NCBI GenBank assembly: GCA_050946935.1
Contig: JBMNVR010000009.1
Location: 15,537 to 79,536 of the forward strand
DNA: 64,000 nt
DNA from: UQRS01 sp050946935
Lineage (GTDB): Bacteria > Bacillota > Clostridia > Oscillospirales > Acutalibacteraceae
Reading direction: 5' to 3'
The translations under genes were made by a program, and so were the position numbers. Of this stretch, positions 50,030 through 58,400 are shown in pieces. How positions within the stretch are numbered: position 1 is the first letter of the stretch; each line of letters opens with the position of its first letter. The notes beneath the pieces are model-generated. The model ran no database searches, was not told the origin of the DNA, and worked only from the letters and a program-made list of their open reading frames with translations.

Positions 50030-51151
50030 TTAGTCCAGCACGTAGATGTCCACCTGCCGGACGCCGAAGTTTACGCAAGCGCCATAGGTGTTAAAATACA
50101 GGTCGATAACCGTCCGTCCATGGTTCACAAAGCCGCCGGTATCCTCCGCCGAGGCGTATCCATACACCATGCTGCCATCCGAAGTGATGATGTACAGCTT
50201 GGTGCCGTAGGGGATCTGCTTCGGATTTACAGCGACATGTCCGGTCCTCGCCGGCGCGCCGGTCGCGGTAATACCCCCGCCGTAATAGGCCGTGGCCCGC
50301 CCGGTAATCATTCGGGAATAGTTCAAGGGGCGGTTATTCTCATCCAGCGCGAAATCACTGCCCGGCGTCAGGTCGGACACTGTGTTCAAGCTGGAATACT
50401 GTTTGGCGCCCGAGGCGTTCCCCAGCCCGGTCGAACCGCTGTATTCCGTCCCGGCATAGGCGGTCGAAACGACTTTGGGCTTGGTGCCCACGACGTTAAC
50501 CGCGTTAACCGGTTCGGCCAGGATTTCCTCCGCCAGCAGAGCAGTCTCCGCCGCGACGCCATTGACCAGCTTGGTCTGATAGGTTACACGCTTGAGGCCG
50601 GGCTGTCCCTCGGTAAAATTGGACTCGCCGACGTACAACTCATCTGAGTAAACCGTATCGGTCGCCGGGGCGATGGTTTCCTCCGCCAGGGCGGTTTCAT
50701 AGTCGATCGAAAGAACATCTACAAACATGCCGGCATACACCGCGTCGTCAAGATCCGCACTGATGAGATCGTGCGCACCGGTAACAATTCCGGCTTTGGC
50801 AAGCGCCTGTGCCACCGTGCCGCCGGATACCCGAACGGTCTTTTGCTCGTTCCCGCAGGCAATGTGTACGTCGAAAGCCCGGTTGAGGGTGAGCAGCGCA
50901 CTGCGCCCGTCCAGCATCTGCAAGCTGGCGGTATCCTCCGGCGCATAGTCTACGCCCGCCAGGGCAAGAATTTCCGCCGTATCGGTGCTGCCGGTACGCA
51001 CGGTATACGACTGATCCCCGTCGACGACCGTAACCGTATGCACCTGTGCGGCCGAGGTCAGAATCGTAACGGTGGTCGCGAGCGCCAGCGCGGCGGCTAC
51101 AAAGCTTCTGCAACGGGCACAAACGCCAACCTTCTTCATAAACTGAATCAT
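50030..51151 (-). CDS. YabE-like cell-wall protein with DUF348, G5 and 3D domains
   Basis: 373 residues from ATG 51151, after AAAGGAG. A basic N-terminus and one hydrophobic helix (about 14-33) export it. Two DUF348 repeats follow (VTVVDGDQSYTVRTGSTDTAEILALAGV; IACGNEQKTVRVSGGTVAQALAKAGI), then a G5 domain (about 195-265) and a C-terminal 3D domain: MITGRATAYYGGGITATGAPARTGHVAVNPKQIPYGTKLYI ending with YASAEDTGG and IDLYF, carrying the three conserved Asp-like positions. 3D domains are lytic-transglycosylase-like and occur in YabE/Rpf-like proteins involved in wall turnover and spore outgrowth. Single-gene unit with a structured leader. Confidence 0.9.
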   Translation of the reverse strand: MIQFMKKVGVCARCRSFVAAALALATTVTILTSAAQVHTVTVVDGDQSYTVRTGSTDTAEILALAGVDYAPEDTASLQMLDGRSALLTLNRAFDVHIACGNEQKTVRVSGGTVAQALAKAGIVTGAHDLISADLDDAVYAGMFVDVLSIDYETALAEETIAPATDTVYSDELYVGESNFTEGQPGLKRVTYQTKLVNGVAAETALLAEEILAEPVNAVNVVGTKPKVVSTAYAGTEYSGSTGLGNASGAKQYSSLNTVSDLTPGSDFALDENNRPLNYSRMITGRATAYYGGGITATGAPARTGHVAVNPKQIPYGTKLYIITSDGSMVYGYASAEDTGGFVNHGRTVIDLYFNTYGACVNFGVRQVDIYVLD

Positions 51152-51179
51152 CCAAAAACTCCTTTTCCGTAAATATAGG

Positions 51180-51327
51180 GCAAATCCTGAGCATACGGAA
51201 AAACACGCTCCGCCCAAATACTGTGTTCGGGAGGAGCAAACAATCCTCCCGCCCGTCGGATTGTCCGACAAGGGAATGTGCTTTTGGCACATGTTAAGAT
51301 TATATGCAGCCAAAGCGGCCCGGTCAA
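51180..51327 (-). promoter_or_regulatory. Strong promoter and three-hairpin leader of the YabE-like gene
   Basis: TTGACC (51322-51327), 17-nt spacer, TATAAT (51299-51304) on the minus strand start a leader of about 140 nt. In order it contains TGTGC/GCACA, GTCGGA/TCCGAC and GGGAGGA/TCCTCCC hairpins and an AACAC/GTGTT closing pair. It does not show the conserved core of the ydaO/yuaA c-di-AMP riboswitch that often precedes such genes. Confidence 0.55.
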
Positions 51328-51545
51328 CCAAAATAAAAATTTATTTTCCGTCAGTTTTGACAAAGTTTTTCGTTTCAAAAGGATTACAAAGCGGTTACAA
51401 AGCTGTAATATTTCTGTTTTCAGTGTGATTTGCAAACATATCCCAAGGCACCCTTGTGCAATTTGACGGCCTTGTGTTTTTAAACATCACATTTAAAGCC
51501 TGTATCCGATGTTTTTCGCTGATTCGCAAAAACATCTGAAAAACA

Positions 51546-51610
51546 AAAACCACAATATACATGATTATATGCTACACATTCAGCATATATCCCCATATAT
51601 TGTGGTTTTG
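51546..51610. terminator. AT-rich inverted repeat, possible terminator
   Basis: AAAACCACAATATA and TATATTGTGGTTTT pair across about 37 nt. It lies 120 bp past the CPBP gene stop. The interval 51330-51726 holds no gene that I can support. Confidence 0.5.
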
Positions 51611-51726
51611 TTGATTTTTATCTTCTTATACCCGTACAACGTAAGCGGTATCACCCTGTCTCCCGCCGACCCGAGCGGCGCGCTTTCCGACGCATTATAT
51701 CCCGGTTGTATCGTCTAATGAAACAC

Positions 51727-52710
51727 TCAATAAAAAAACTGCACATAAATCATAGTGGCAGCAAAATCCAGCAGCGCAAAAATCATACAGGGCGTCAGAA
51801 GAAAAGCCCGCACCTTCTGTCCGCCTGACAGCGCCGTGTGCGATGCCGGTGCACGGAAAGCTGCTGGTTTCTCCCGCAGGAGGAGAAGAACCCCGACAAT
51901 TCCTATCACCGCCAGCAAAAGGGTATACCCAACCGAAAGAAAATCCTGCATCTGCGCGGGCGCCATTGCGATCCCGTCGGTCACCAGCGTGGCAAAAAAG
52001 TTGTTGATCAAATGCGCCAAAATCGAAGGCCAGAGAGACCCTGCCGCGATGTCGGCATATCCCAGCGCCAGGCCGGCAACAAAAGCGAAGGGCGCCTGAA
52101 TCAGATTCCCGTGCATAAGGCCGAACAGCAACGCCGACACGAATACGGCGAACCCATCCCCGAACCGGCGCAGGCTGTTCATCACTACACCGCGCAGGGC
52201 AAACTCCTCCACCAGAGCAGGCACTGCTGAAACCGACAGATAATATAAAATGGTTCCCCACACACCGCGCGGCGGCGCAATACTCATCTGTGAGGGAGAA
52301 ATCCCGACGCCCTCAAACAACTGACCGAGATAGGAGGTCGCCACATTTCCCAGCAAAAACGCCCCCATACAGACCATCACCAAGGGGATGCAGAGAGAAG
52401 CGCGCACCGGCCGCATCCCGATTAGATCGGAAAGACGAAAATCCATCAGCTTTGCCGCCAGGATAAAGGGCGGCACAAAACCGAGCGCCGAGAAAAAGGT
52501 CTGCTCCAGCCAGAGAAAACCGGCGTCCTGCAATATGGAAACATTGCGCACTCCATATGCGAAAAGCAATCCCAGCCCCGCGCTGAGAAAAGTGGTCAGC
52601 GCGGTCATAATTAAAAAGGCGGCACCGATGGAATTGGACGCCCGCCTGATCAGCCGCCGTTCCTGCAACGCGCGCAGATCGGCTGGCGGAAGATTGTAAT
52701 GAACAGTCAT
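51727..52710 (-). CDS. CPBP-family intramembrane metalloprotease
   Basis: 327 residues, GAGAGG before ATG 52710. About eight hydrophobic helices. The three CPBP (Abi/CAAX protease-like) motifs are present: VPALVEEFALRGVVMNSL with EEFALR (about 168-178), ALLFGLMHGN with FxxxH (about 200), and SILAHLINNFFATLV with HxxxN (about 236). Members cleave in-membrane substrates, process prenylated or bacteriocin-related peptides, or give immunity to bacteriocins. No bacteriocin gene is visible beside it. Length is within the family range. Confidence 0.9.
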   Translation of the reverse strand: MTVHYNLPPADLRALQERRLIRRASNSIGAAFLIMTALTTFLSAGLGLLFAYGVRNVSILQDAGFLWLEQTFFSALGFVPPFILAAKLMDFRLSDLIGMRPVRASLCIPLVMVCMGAFLLGNVATSYLGQLFEGVGISPSQMSIAPPRGVWGTILYYLSVSAVPALVEEFALRGVVMNSLRRFGDGFAVFVSALLFGLMHGNLIQAPFAFVAGLALGYADIAAGSLWPSILAHLINNFFATLVTDGIAMAPAQMQDFLSVGYTLLLAVIGIVGVLLLLREKPAAFRAPASHTALSGGQKVRAFLLTPCMIFALLDFAATMIYVQFFY

Positions 52711-52879
52711 ATAAAAATCCTCTCTATAAAAAGGCTGTCGCCGGAACAGAAACCGTCTGTCCCAGAAGATCTTCCGTTCCCGGAAAAGCCCCTAACATAT
52801 TGAATTTTCTCAACAACAAAAAGCCTTTGTATTTTTTATTATAATATGTATCCTTCGCAATGTCAAAACATCATTTTCA

Positions 52880-52908
52880 TTGACTTTTGGGGGAAAATAA
52901 ATTATAGT
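52880..52908 (+). promoter_or_regulatory. Promoter of the small acidic protein gene
   Basis: TTGACT, 17-nt spacer, TATAGT, about 80 nt before the start. Confidence 0.65.
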
Positions 52909-52986
52909 AGTATATAGTAAAATTCAGGAAAAACCGGGGATTGCGGAAACATCCGCTCCCTGCCTCACAGAAAGAAGGATACCGGA

Positions 52987-53229
52987 ATGAAAGGAAGCTC
53001 CATTTTTAAAATATTGGCGCTCACCGCCACGGCCGCGGGTGTCGCCGCCTGGTACAAGCGCAAAAAGGCGAAAGAGGAGCAGTTGGTTCTTGAATTCGAC
53101 CTGACGGAGGATGATGCCGCCGTCGCAGCCGAGGCGGTCAAGGCCGCCGAAACGGCCGAAGCAAACACAACCATCCCGGCCGGCGAAGAAAGCGCGACCG
53201 CCCTCGAAGAAAGCGAAGAAGCGGAGTAA
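52987..53229 (+). CDS. Small acidic protein with one N-terminal hydrophobic segment
   Basis: 80 residues, ATG 52987 behind AAGAAGGATACC, under a good sigmaA promoter. Residues 5-22 (SIFKILALTATAAGVAAWYK) form one membrane segment, followed by a basic KRKKAK stop-transfer patch and then about 50 residues very rich in Glu and Ala (AEAVKAAETAEAN...ALEESEEAE). This would place the acidic tail in the cytoplasm. Not a recognised family. The promoter, ribosome site and codon use make it a real gene; role unknown. Confidence 0.75.
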   Translation: MKGSSIFKILALTATAAGVAAWYKRKKAKEEQLVLEFDLTEDDAAVAAEAVKAAETAEANTTIPAGEESATALEESEEAE

Positions 53230-53284
53230 GCACGCCTCTTCCCCGTCCCGGAAGCATCGCCCAATTCGGCCGATGCTTCGCAGG

Positions 53285-53470
53285 AATATGCCATCAAATC
53301 CTCTCCATCCTGTTGTATTTCAAGACATTGCAGCAATTTATTTTTGGGGGGATTCTGTCTTACAAAACCGTTTTTGTAAGGCATTCCTTTTTGCGCTACC
53401 GTTATGTCATCCTCTTGCTCTGCCGAGCAACGCGGCGGCGAGGGGAAGAAGCGGAAAATCGTATTTTTTA
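53285..53470 (+). repeat. Strongly diverged copy of the 140-bp repeat
   Basis: Begins with ATATGCCATCAAATCCTC, contains GCGGCGGCGAGGGGAAGAAG and ends with AATCGTATTTTTTAATGC, all aligned with blocks of the tandem unit, but the middle is mostly different. Confidence 0.45.
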
Positions 53471-53477
53471 ATGCTGT

Positions 53478-53519
53478 AACCCAAAAACGCGCGGGAATTC
53501 CTGCGCGTTTTTGGGTTTT
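53478..53519. terminator. Terminator between the small acidic gene and the AbgT gene
   Basis: AACCCAAAAACGCGC/GCGCGTTTTTGGGTT, 15-bp perfect stem with a 10-nt loop, between convergent genes. Confidence 0.85.
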
Positions 53520-53634
53520 ATAGAGCGATTCAGAACACGCCGATATTTTTCTATCGCACATTCTCCCGCATATGGTACGCCGGGTCAGCGCAAAGCTGCA
53601 CCGTGTCCTGGGCGGTGGAATACTCCGCTCCACG

Positions 53635-55188
53635 CTATCCCATGGTTAAGCCGGCGCCCGGGCCCAGCGGCAGTCCCAACACCATCCAAACCACCAGGAG
53701 CAGCGACCATCCAATCAGAAAAAAGAGGCTGTAGGGCAGCATCATGGAAATCAAGGTTCCGATCCCCGCTTTGGCGTCATATCGCTTGGCGAACACAACA
53801 ATCATGGCGAAATAAGACATCAGTGGTGTAATCAGATTGGTACAGGAATCCCCGATCCGGTAGGCCACCTGGGTCAGCGCGGGGGAATAGCCAAGCATCA
53901 TAAACATCGGAACAAACACCGGTGCGAGCACCGTCCATTTGGCCGTGGCCGATCCCATAACCAGATTAACGGCCGCCGTCAGCAGGATAAAAAGCACCAT
54001 CAGCACCGGGCCGCCGATACCGGAGGCTTTCAGCAACGCAGCCCCCTTCAAGGCCAGGATGGTTCCAAGCTTGGAATAGCCGAAAAAACCGACAAACTGC
54101 GCAGCAACAAAAATCAAGGCAATATAGCTGCCCATAGAGGACATGTTTTTCTCCAGTTGACGACAGATATCCCTCTCCCCCTTATACACCCCGGTCATCC
54201 GTCCATAGATCACCGACGGTACAAAAAACAACAGGGCAATCAGCACAATCAGACCGTCCATCAGCGGCGCGCCGGTCGTCAGGCTTCCGGTCTCGGGATT
54301 CCGCAAGGGAGAGTTCTGCGGCAGCGCGGCTATAACCAGCGCCGCCGCAAGCAAAAGCAAAACCAGGTTGGCCGTGCGCATTCCCTTTCGCTCCCGATCG
54401 GACAGTCCGGTAAGAGAATCTTCCTCCGCAGAGGCGGCGGTATACGCACCCAGACGCGGCTCAACAATCCGGTCGGTGACCAGCGTACCGATCCACACAA
54501 TCAAAAAGGTGGAAACAATCATAAAATACCAGTTGTCGGTCACCTGCACCACCGTGCCGGGGTCGACCAAACCGGCAGCCTCGGTACTGATGCCAGCCAG
54601 CAGCGGATCCAGCGCGCCAATCACCAGATTGGCGCTGAATCCACCTGACACACCGGCAAAGGCAGCGGCCAGTCCGGCCAGCGGATGCCGGCCATAGGCC
54701 ATAAAAAGCAGTGCGCCGAGCGGAATCAATACGACATAGCCGACGTCGGTCGCCACATTGGACATCACCCCCAGGAAAACCAAAACGGGTGTGACCAGAG
54801 CACGCGGCGTCACGCCGGCCAGCCTCCGCAAAAGTGCCGAAAGATATCCGCTTCCCTCTGCGCAGCCGGTGCCCAGCATCGTGACCAGCACCACGCCCAG
54901 CGGCGCAAAACTGGTGAAATTGGAAATCAGGTGGGTCAGCATATACGAAATTCCCTCCCGGCTGAGGAGGGATACCGCCGAGACTGTCTGGGATCCAACC
55001 TCCAGGGTGGCGGGATCAATCATCTCTCCGGCAGCGGAAACGCCGCACACGGCACATATCCAGGAAAGAAGCACGATGCCCAAGGTCAGTATGGCAAACA
55101 GTGTAACCGGGTGTGGCAGTCGGTTTCCCAGACGTTCGACTGCGCCGAGCGCTCGTGTGAACATTGACGTTTTTTTCTTTTGATGCAT
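53635..55188 (-). CDS. AbgT-family transporter
   Basis: 517 residues; GGAGG lies 6-7 nt before ATG 55188. About 11 membrane helices plus two hairpins. Family features: LGNRLPHPVTLFAILTLGIVLLSW at the N-terminus, SFAPLGVVLVTMLGTGCAEGSGYL, SNVATDVGYVVLIPLGALLF, AFAGVSGGFSANLVIGALDPLL and the C-terminal GSATAKWTVLAPVFVPMFMMLGYSPALTQVAYRIGDS, ITPLMSYFAMIVVF. AbgT proteins take up p-aminobenzoyl-glutamate or export sulfonamides such as antifolates. The MtrF/YdaH branch is known as an exporter. The gene stands alone. Confidence 0.93.
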   Translation of the reverse strand: MHQKKKTSMFTRALGAVERLGNRLPHPVTLFAILTLGIVLLSWICAVCGVSAAGEMIDPATLEVGSQTVSAVSLLSREGISYMLTHLISNFTSFAPLGVVLVTMLGTGCAEGSGYLSALLRRLAGVTPRALVTPVLVFLGVMSNVATDVGYVVLIPLGALLFMAYGRHPLAGLAAAFAGVSGGFSANLVIGALDPLLAGISTEAAGLVDPGTVVQVTDNWYFMIVSTFLIVWIGTLVTDRIVEPRLGAYTAASAEEDSLTGLSDRERKGMRTANLVLLLLAAALVIAALPQNSPLRNPETGSLTTGAPLMDGLIVLIALLFFVPSVIYGRMTGVYKGERDICRQLEKNMSSMGSYIALIFVAAQFVGFFGYSKLGTILALKGAALLKASGIGGPVLMVLFILLTAAVNLVMGSATAKWTVLAPVFVPMFMMLGYSPALTQVAYRIGDSCTNLITPLMSYFAMIVVFAKRYDAKAGIGTLISMMLPYSLFFLIGWSLLLVVWMVLGLPLGPGAGLTMG

Positions 55189-55237
55189 AAATCCGCCTCC
55201 AAATAACCGTTCTTCTCATAGTTTGGCAGAAATTTTA

Positions 55238-55372
55238 TGAAAAATAGCCGTCAAATCAGATCCAAACAAAAAATCTTCCAGCAGCGGATATTCTTTGTCG
55301 CCGTAAATTTCGGCTACCGCACCCCACATCCGGAGAGAACTTCGGCATCGAAATCTTTTTTACCTCAACGCA
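55238..55372 (+). repeat. Diverged copy of the 140-bp repeat
   Basis: AAAAATAGCCGTCAAATCAG, AGCAGCGGATATTCTTTGTC and CATCGAAATCTTTTTTACC follow the same block order as other copies. It sits between the AbgT start and the GH78 terminator. Confidence 0.6.
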
Positions 55373-55413
55373 AAAACCTCCGCTTGCCGAAAAATCCGGC
55401 AAGCGGAGGTTTT
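55373..55413 (-). terminator. Terminator of the GH78 gene
   Basis: AAAACCTCCGCTTGCCG/CGGCAAGCGGAGGTTTT, 17-bp perfect stem, 7-nt loop. Confidence 0.9.
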
Positions 55414-55435
55414 ATCCGTTTTCAGCAAGGCCGCT

Positions 55436-58400
55436 TTACGCGCCCTGCACAATGATCTTCCGCAGTTCCACCACGTCAGAGACGGTCACGCTGCCGTCTC
55501 CATCCAAATCGCAGATTGCGCGGTCATACGTACCGGCCACAATCTGTCCCCGCAGTTCCACCACGTCAGAGACGGTCACGCTGCCATCTCCGTCTATATC
55601 TCCCCTGCGGCCGCTGGATTCCCGGGTCACGGTCAACACCGTATCGGTTCCGCCGACCGAGATGGTGATAACATTCTCTCCCAGAGCCAGGTCAATCGCC
55701 ACCGGGCCGGAGATTGTCTCTCCATTCACCTGCACATCTGCACCGTCAGTGGCGTGAGGTGTCAGCATAATTTGATCGGTATCGACCGGGACGTCGGCTG
55801 TATAGGCCGTCTGTCCCAACTTGAACACCTCGTTCAGCAGCGCACCGTCCAGCTCCAGATAGGTCAACGCTTCGTCGGCGCCGGAAATCGCGTCCAGACT
55901 GTACACCTCCATCTCGCTGAACTGCATCCGATAGCTGTTGCTGTCGGTCGCCTTGGGACGGATCGAGGTCGCGTCCAATTTGACATACCGGGCGGAGGCT
56001 TCCGTAAAGCTGAAGCTCTGCGGGCCATAGCCGGGCAGCGGATAGTCGGTCTCGCTATGCACCGTCTGCCAGTTTTTGTTATCCTCCGATACCTGGATTG
56101 TGAAGTCGACCGGCATACCGTAACCGACCATCTCTCCGTCCACCTTGGCACAGGCGGCGTAAACCGTGACATTGTTGATCAACCGTACCTCGCCAAGGTC
56201 GACTGTCACCCACTCAGCATGATCCTTATCGGTGCTTGAGCTGCTGCAATAGCCGGTATAGTCGTTCTCCCGATTGGTGTTCTTGGTGTCGCCGTCGGTC
56301 ATAAGCGCGGCGCCCCAGTTCCAATAGGTATCCTCATGAGTGGAGGAAGCCGTTACCTTTCCGCCCAGCGCCAGATTGGTCAGCTTGGCATCCTCCAGTG
56401 CGTCGGTCGCGGCAAGGAGATATTCCTTCGCGGTAACCAGTTGTTCATCGGAAACATCGTAGTTTTCAGCCAGCTTCCGCGCCGTCAGCAGCGCGGAGGT
56501 GTAGGCGGTATAAGCCGCAGAGCCGTATATTTCCGGCGTCACCGGATCTTCGTCGGCTGCCGCTACCGCCTCCCGCAGGGCGACGCGCGCTTCGCTGCCG
56601 GCCGTGGCCGCCATTGCTTCCTCGATCGCGGCGATAGCGGCATTGATCTCATACTGCACAGCGTCGGTGTTCGCAAGAACCGCTTTTCCCGTGGCCAACG
56701 CATCGTGAAGCGTTTTGACCATCGCCGCCGGAATCCCGGTCAGATCAGCGGCCTCTCCGGCCTCAATCGCGGCCGAAAGGCTGTCGGTGTACAGGGTGGT
56801 GAGATCGGTGCCGGTTACAAAGCTGTAGCTGCCCGATCCAATCACGGCATAAATCTGCGTGCCGTCGAAGCTGACTTCCTCCACACCATCGAGGCTGGTG
56901 GTCAGGCGCTCGCCGTCCAGACGGATTTTAGCGGTTTTGGCCGTCGGGAAATAGACGGTCGCAGTCGATCCAACCGGCACGGTAATCTCCATCGTCGCGG
57001 TGCCGTCGGCATTCAGGCTCCAATTGCTTTTCAGCGTACCGCGCACTGTCTCTATCGAGGCATTGACATAGTTCAGATCGCCGATCAGATAGGGATGAAC
57101 CGTAAAGGTTTTGTATCCATCCTTCATATCGGTGATACCGGCCAGATGCGAGTAAATCCACTCGTCGTATGTGCCGAGGAAATAATGATCGAGCGAGCGG
57201 GAGGTTTTCTCCCACATCTCCCAGGTAGAGGTGGCGCCCTGGGTCAGCCAGTAGCCCCAGCTCGGATAGGTATCCTGGGTCAGAATACGATAGGCGACCT
57301 GGCTGTAGCCGTAGTCACACAGCACCGGCAGGATCAGCTTTGCGCCGACAATCCCGGTGTCGAGATGATAATTTTTTTCTTCAATGTCCTTGACAAGATT
57401 GGCCACGACCGTTCCGACATTTTCCTCCGGCACAAAGCCGTACCCAAGCGCCACCAGGTTTGAGGTCTGCCGATATTCGGTACGCGAGCCGACCGGATTG
57501 AATTTTCCGGTTTCATAAATGCCCTTGGATTGGTTGTAAAAGCTCTGGTTAAAAGCGGTGTAGATATTAGCCATCGCGGCGGCGTACTCCTGCGCGTCCT
57601 CGGTTTTTCCAAGGTTATCGGCAATCTCCTTCATACAGGAAAGCATTTTGTACACATACGCCGTGCCGCAAATGCGGGAGCCTTCGGAATCCCCTTCGTG
57701 ATACCCCACATCCGGATCGCTGCCCCCGACCGGAGAGCACCAGTCGGCAAGCTGTCCGTCAACCCATACCCAGCCGTTTTTCTCAATTTCCGCCAAATCT
57801 TTTAAGGCGAACTGGCGCATGGTATCATACTGCTCCTCGGAATAATTCTCCATCCCATAGGAATCCCACAGCTCGGCGACGCCAATAACATAAATGGTGT
57901 TCCAGACGGCCGCGTTGCCGTTGAGCCACCAGCCGGCGGTCGGCACCATGTCCGGCACCGTACCGTAAACGTTGAAGCAATCCTCCATAATCTCAATAAA
58001 ATTCGGAAGGTAGTTGCTCATGTCAAAGTTATACAGCATGGTCGAGAGGGCAACGTTGGCATCACCCAGCCAGCCGTTTTTCTCCCATACCGGGGTATCG
58101 GTCGGCTTGCCCTGGAAATTATTCAGCATGGTGGTACGCATGATCTTATGCAGTTTGTTGACCATGCTGTTGGAGGTCTCTACCTCCGACACGATGTCCA
58201 CATCGTTGGACACGCGGTAGATCGCAAGGTCATCCGCGGTCAGTTCGCCCGGATAACCGTCGATCTGTACATACTCAAAGCCCTTATAGCTGAACTTCGG
58301 TTCGAAGGACTCGTTCTCCCCACCCGCCGAGATGTAAATATCCTGCTGGTTATAGGCATGCGGCCACCAGTTGCTGTTCACCCCGTCCGAGCCGCCAAGC

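Noticed and set aside
51152..51300. c-di-AMP (ydaO) riboswitch before the YabE-like gene
   Set aside because: The conserved ydaO core segments are absent; kept only as an unclassified leader.
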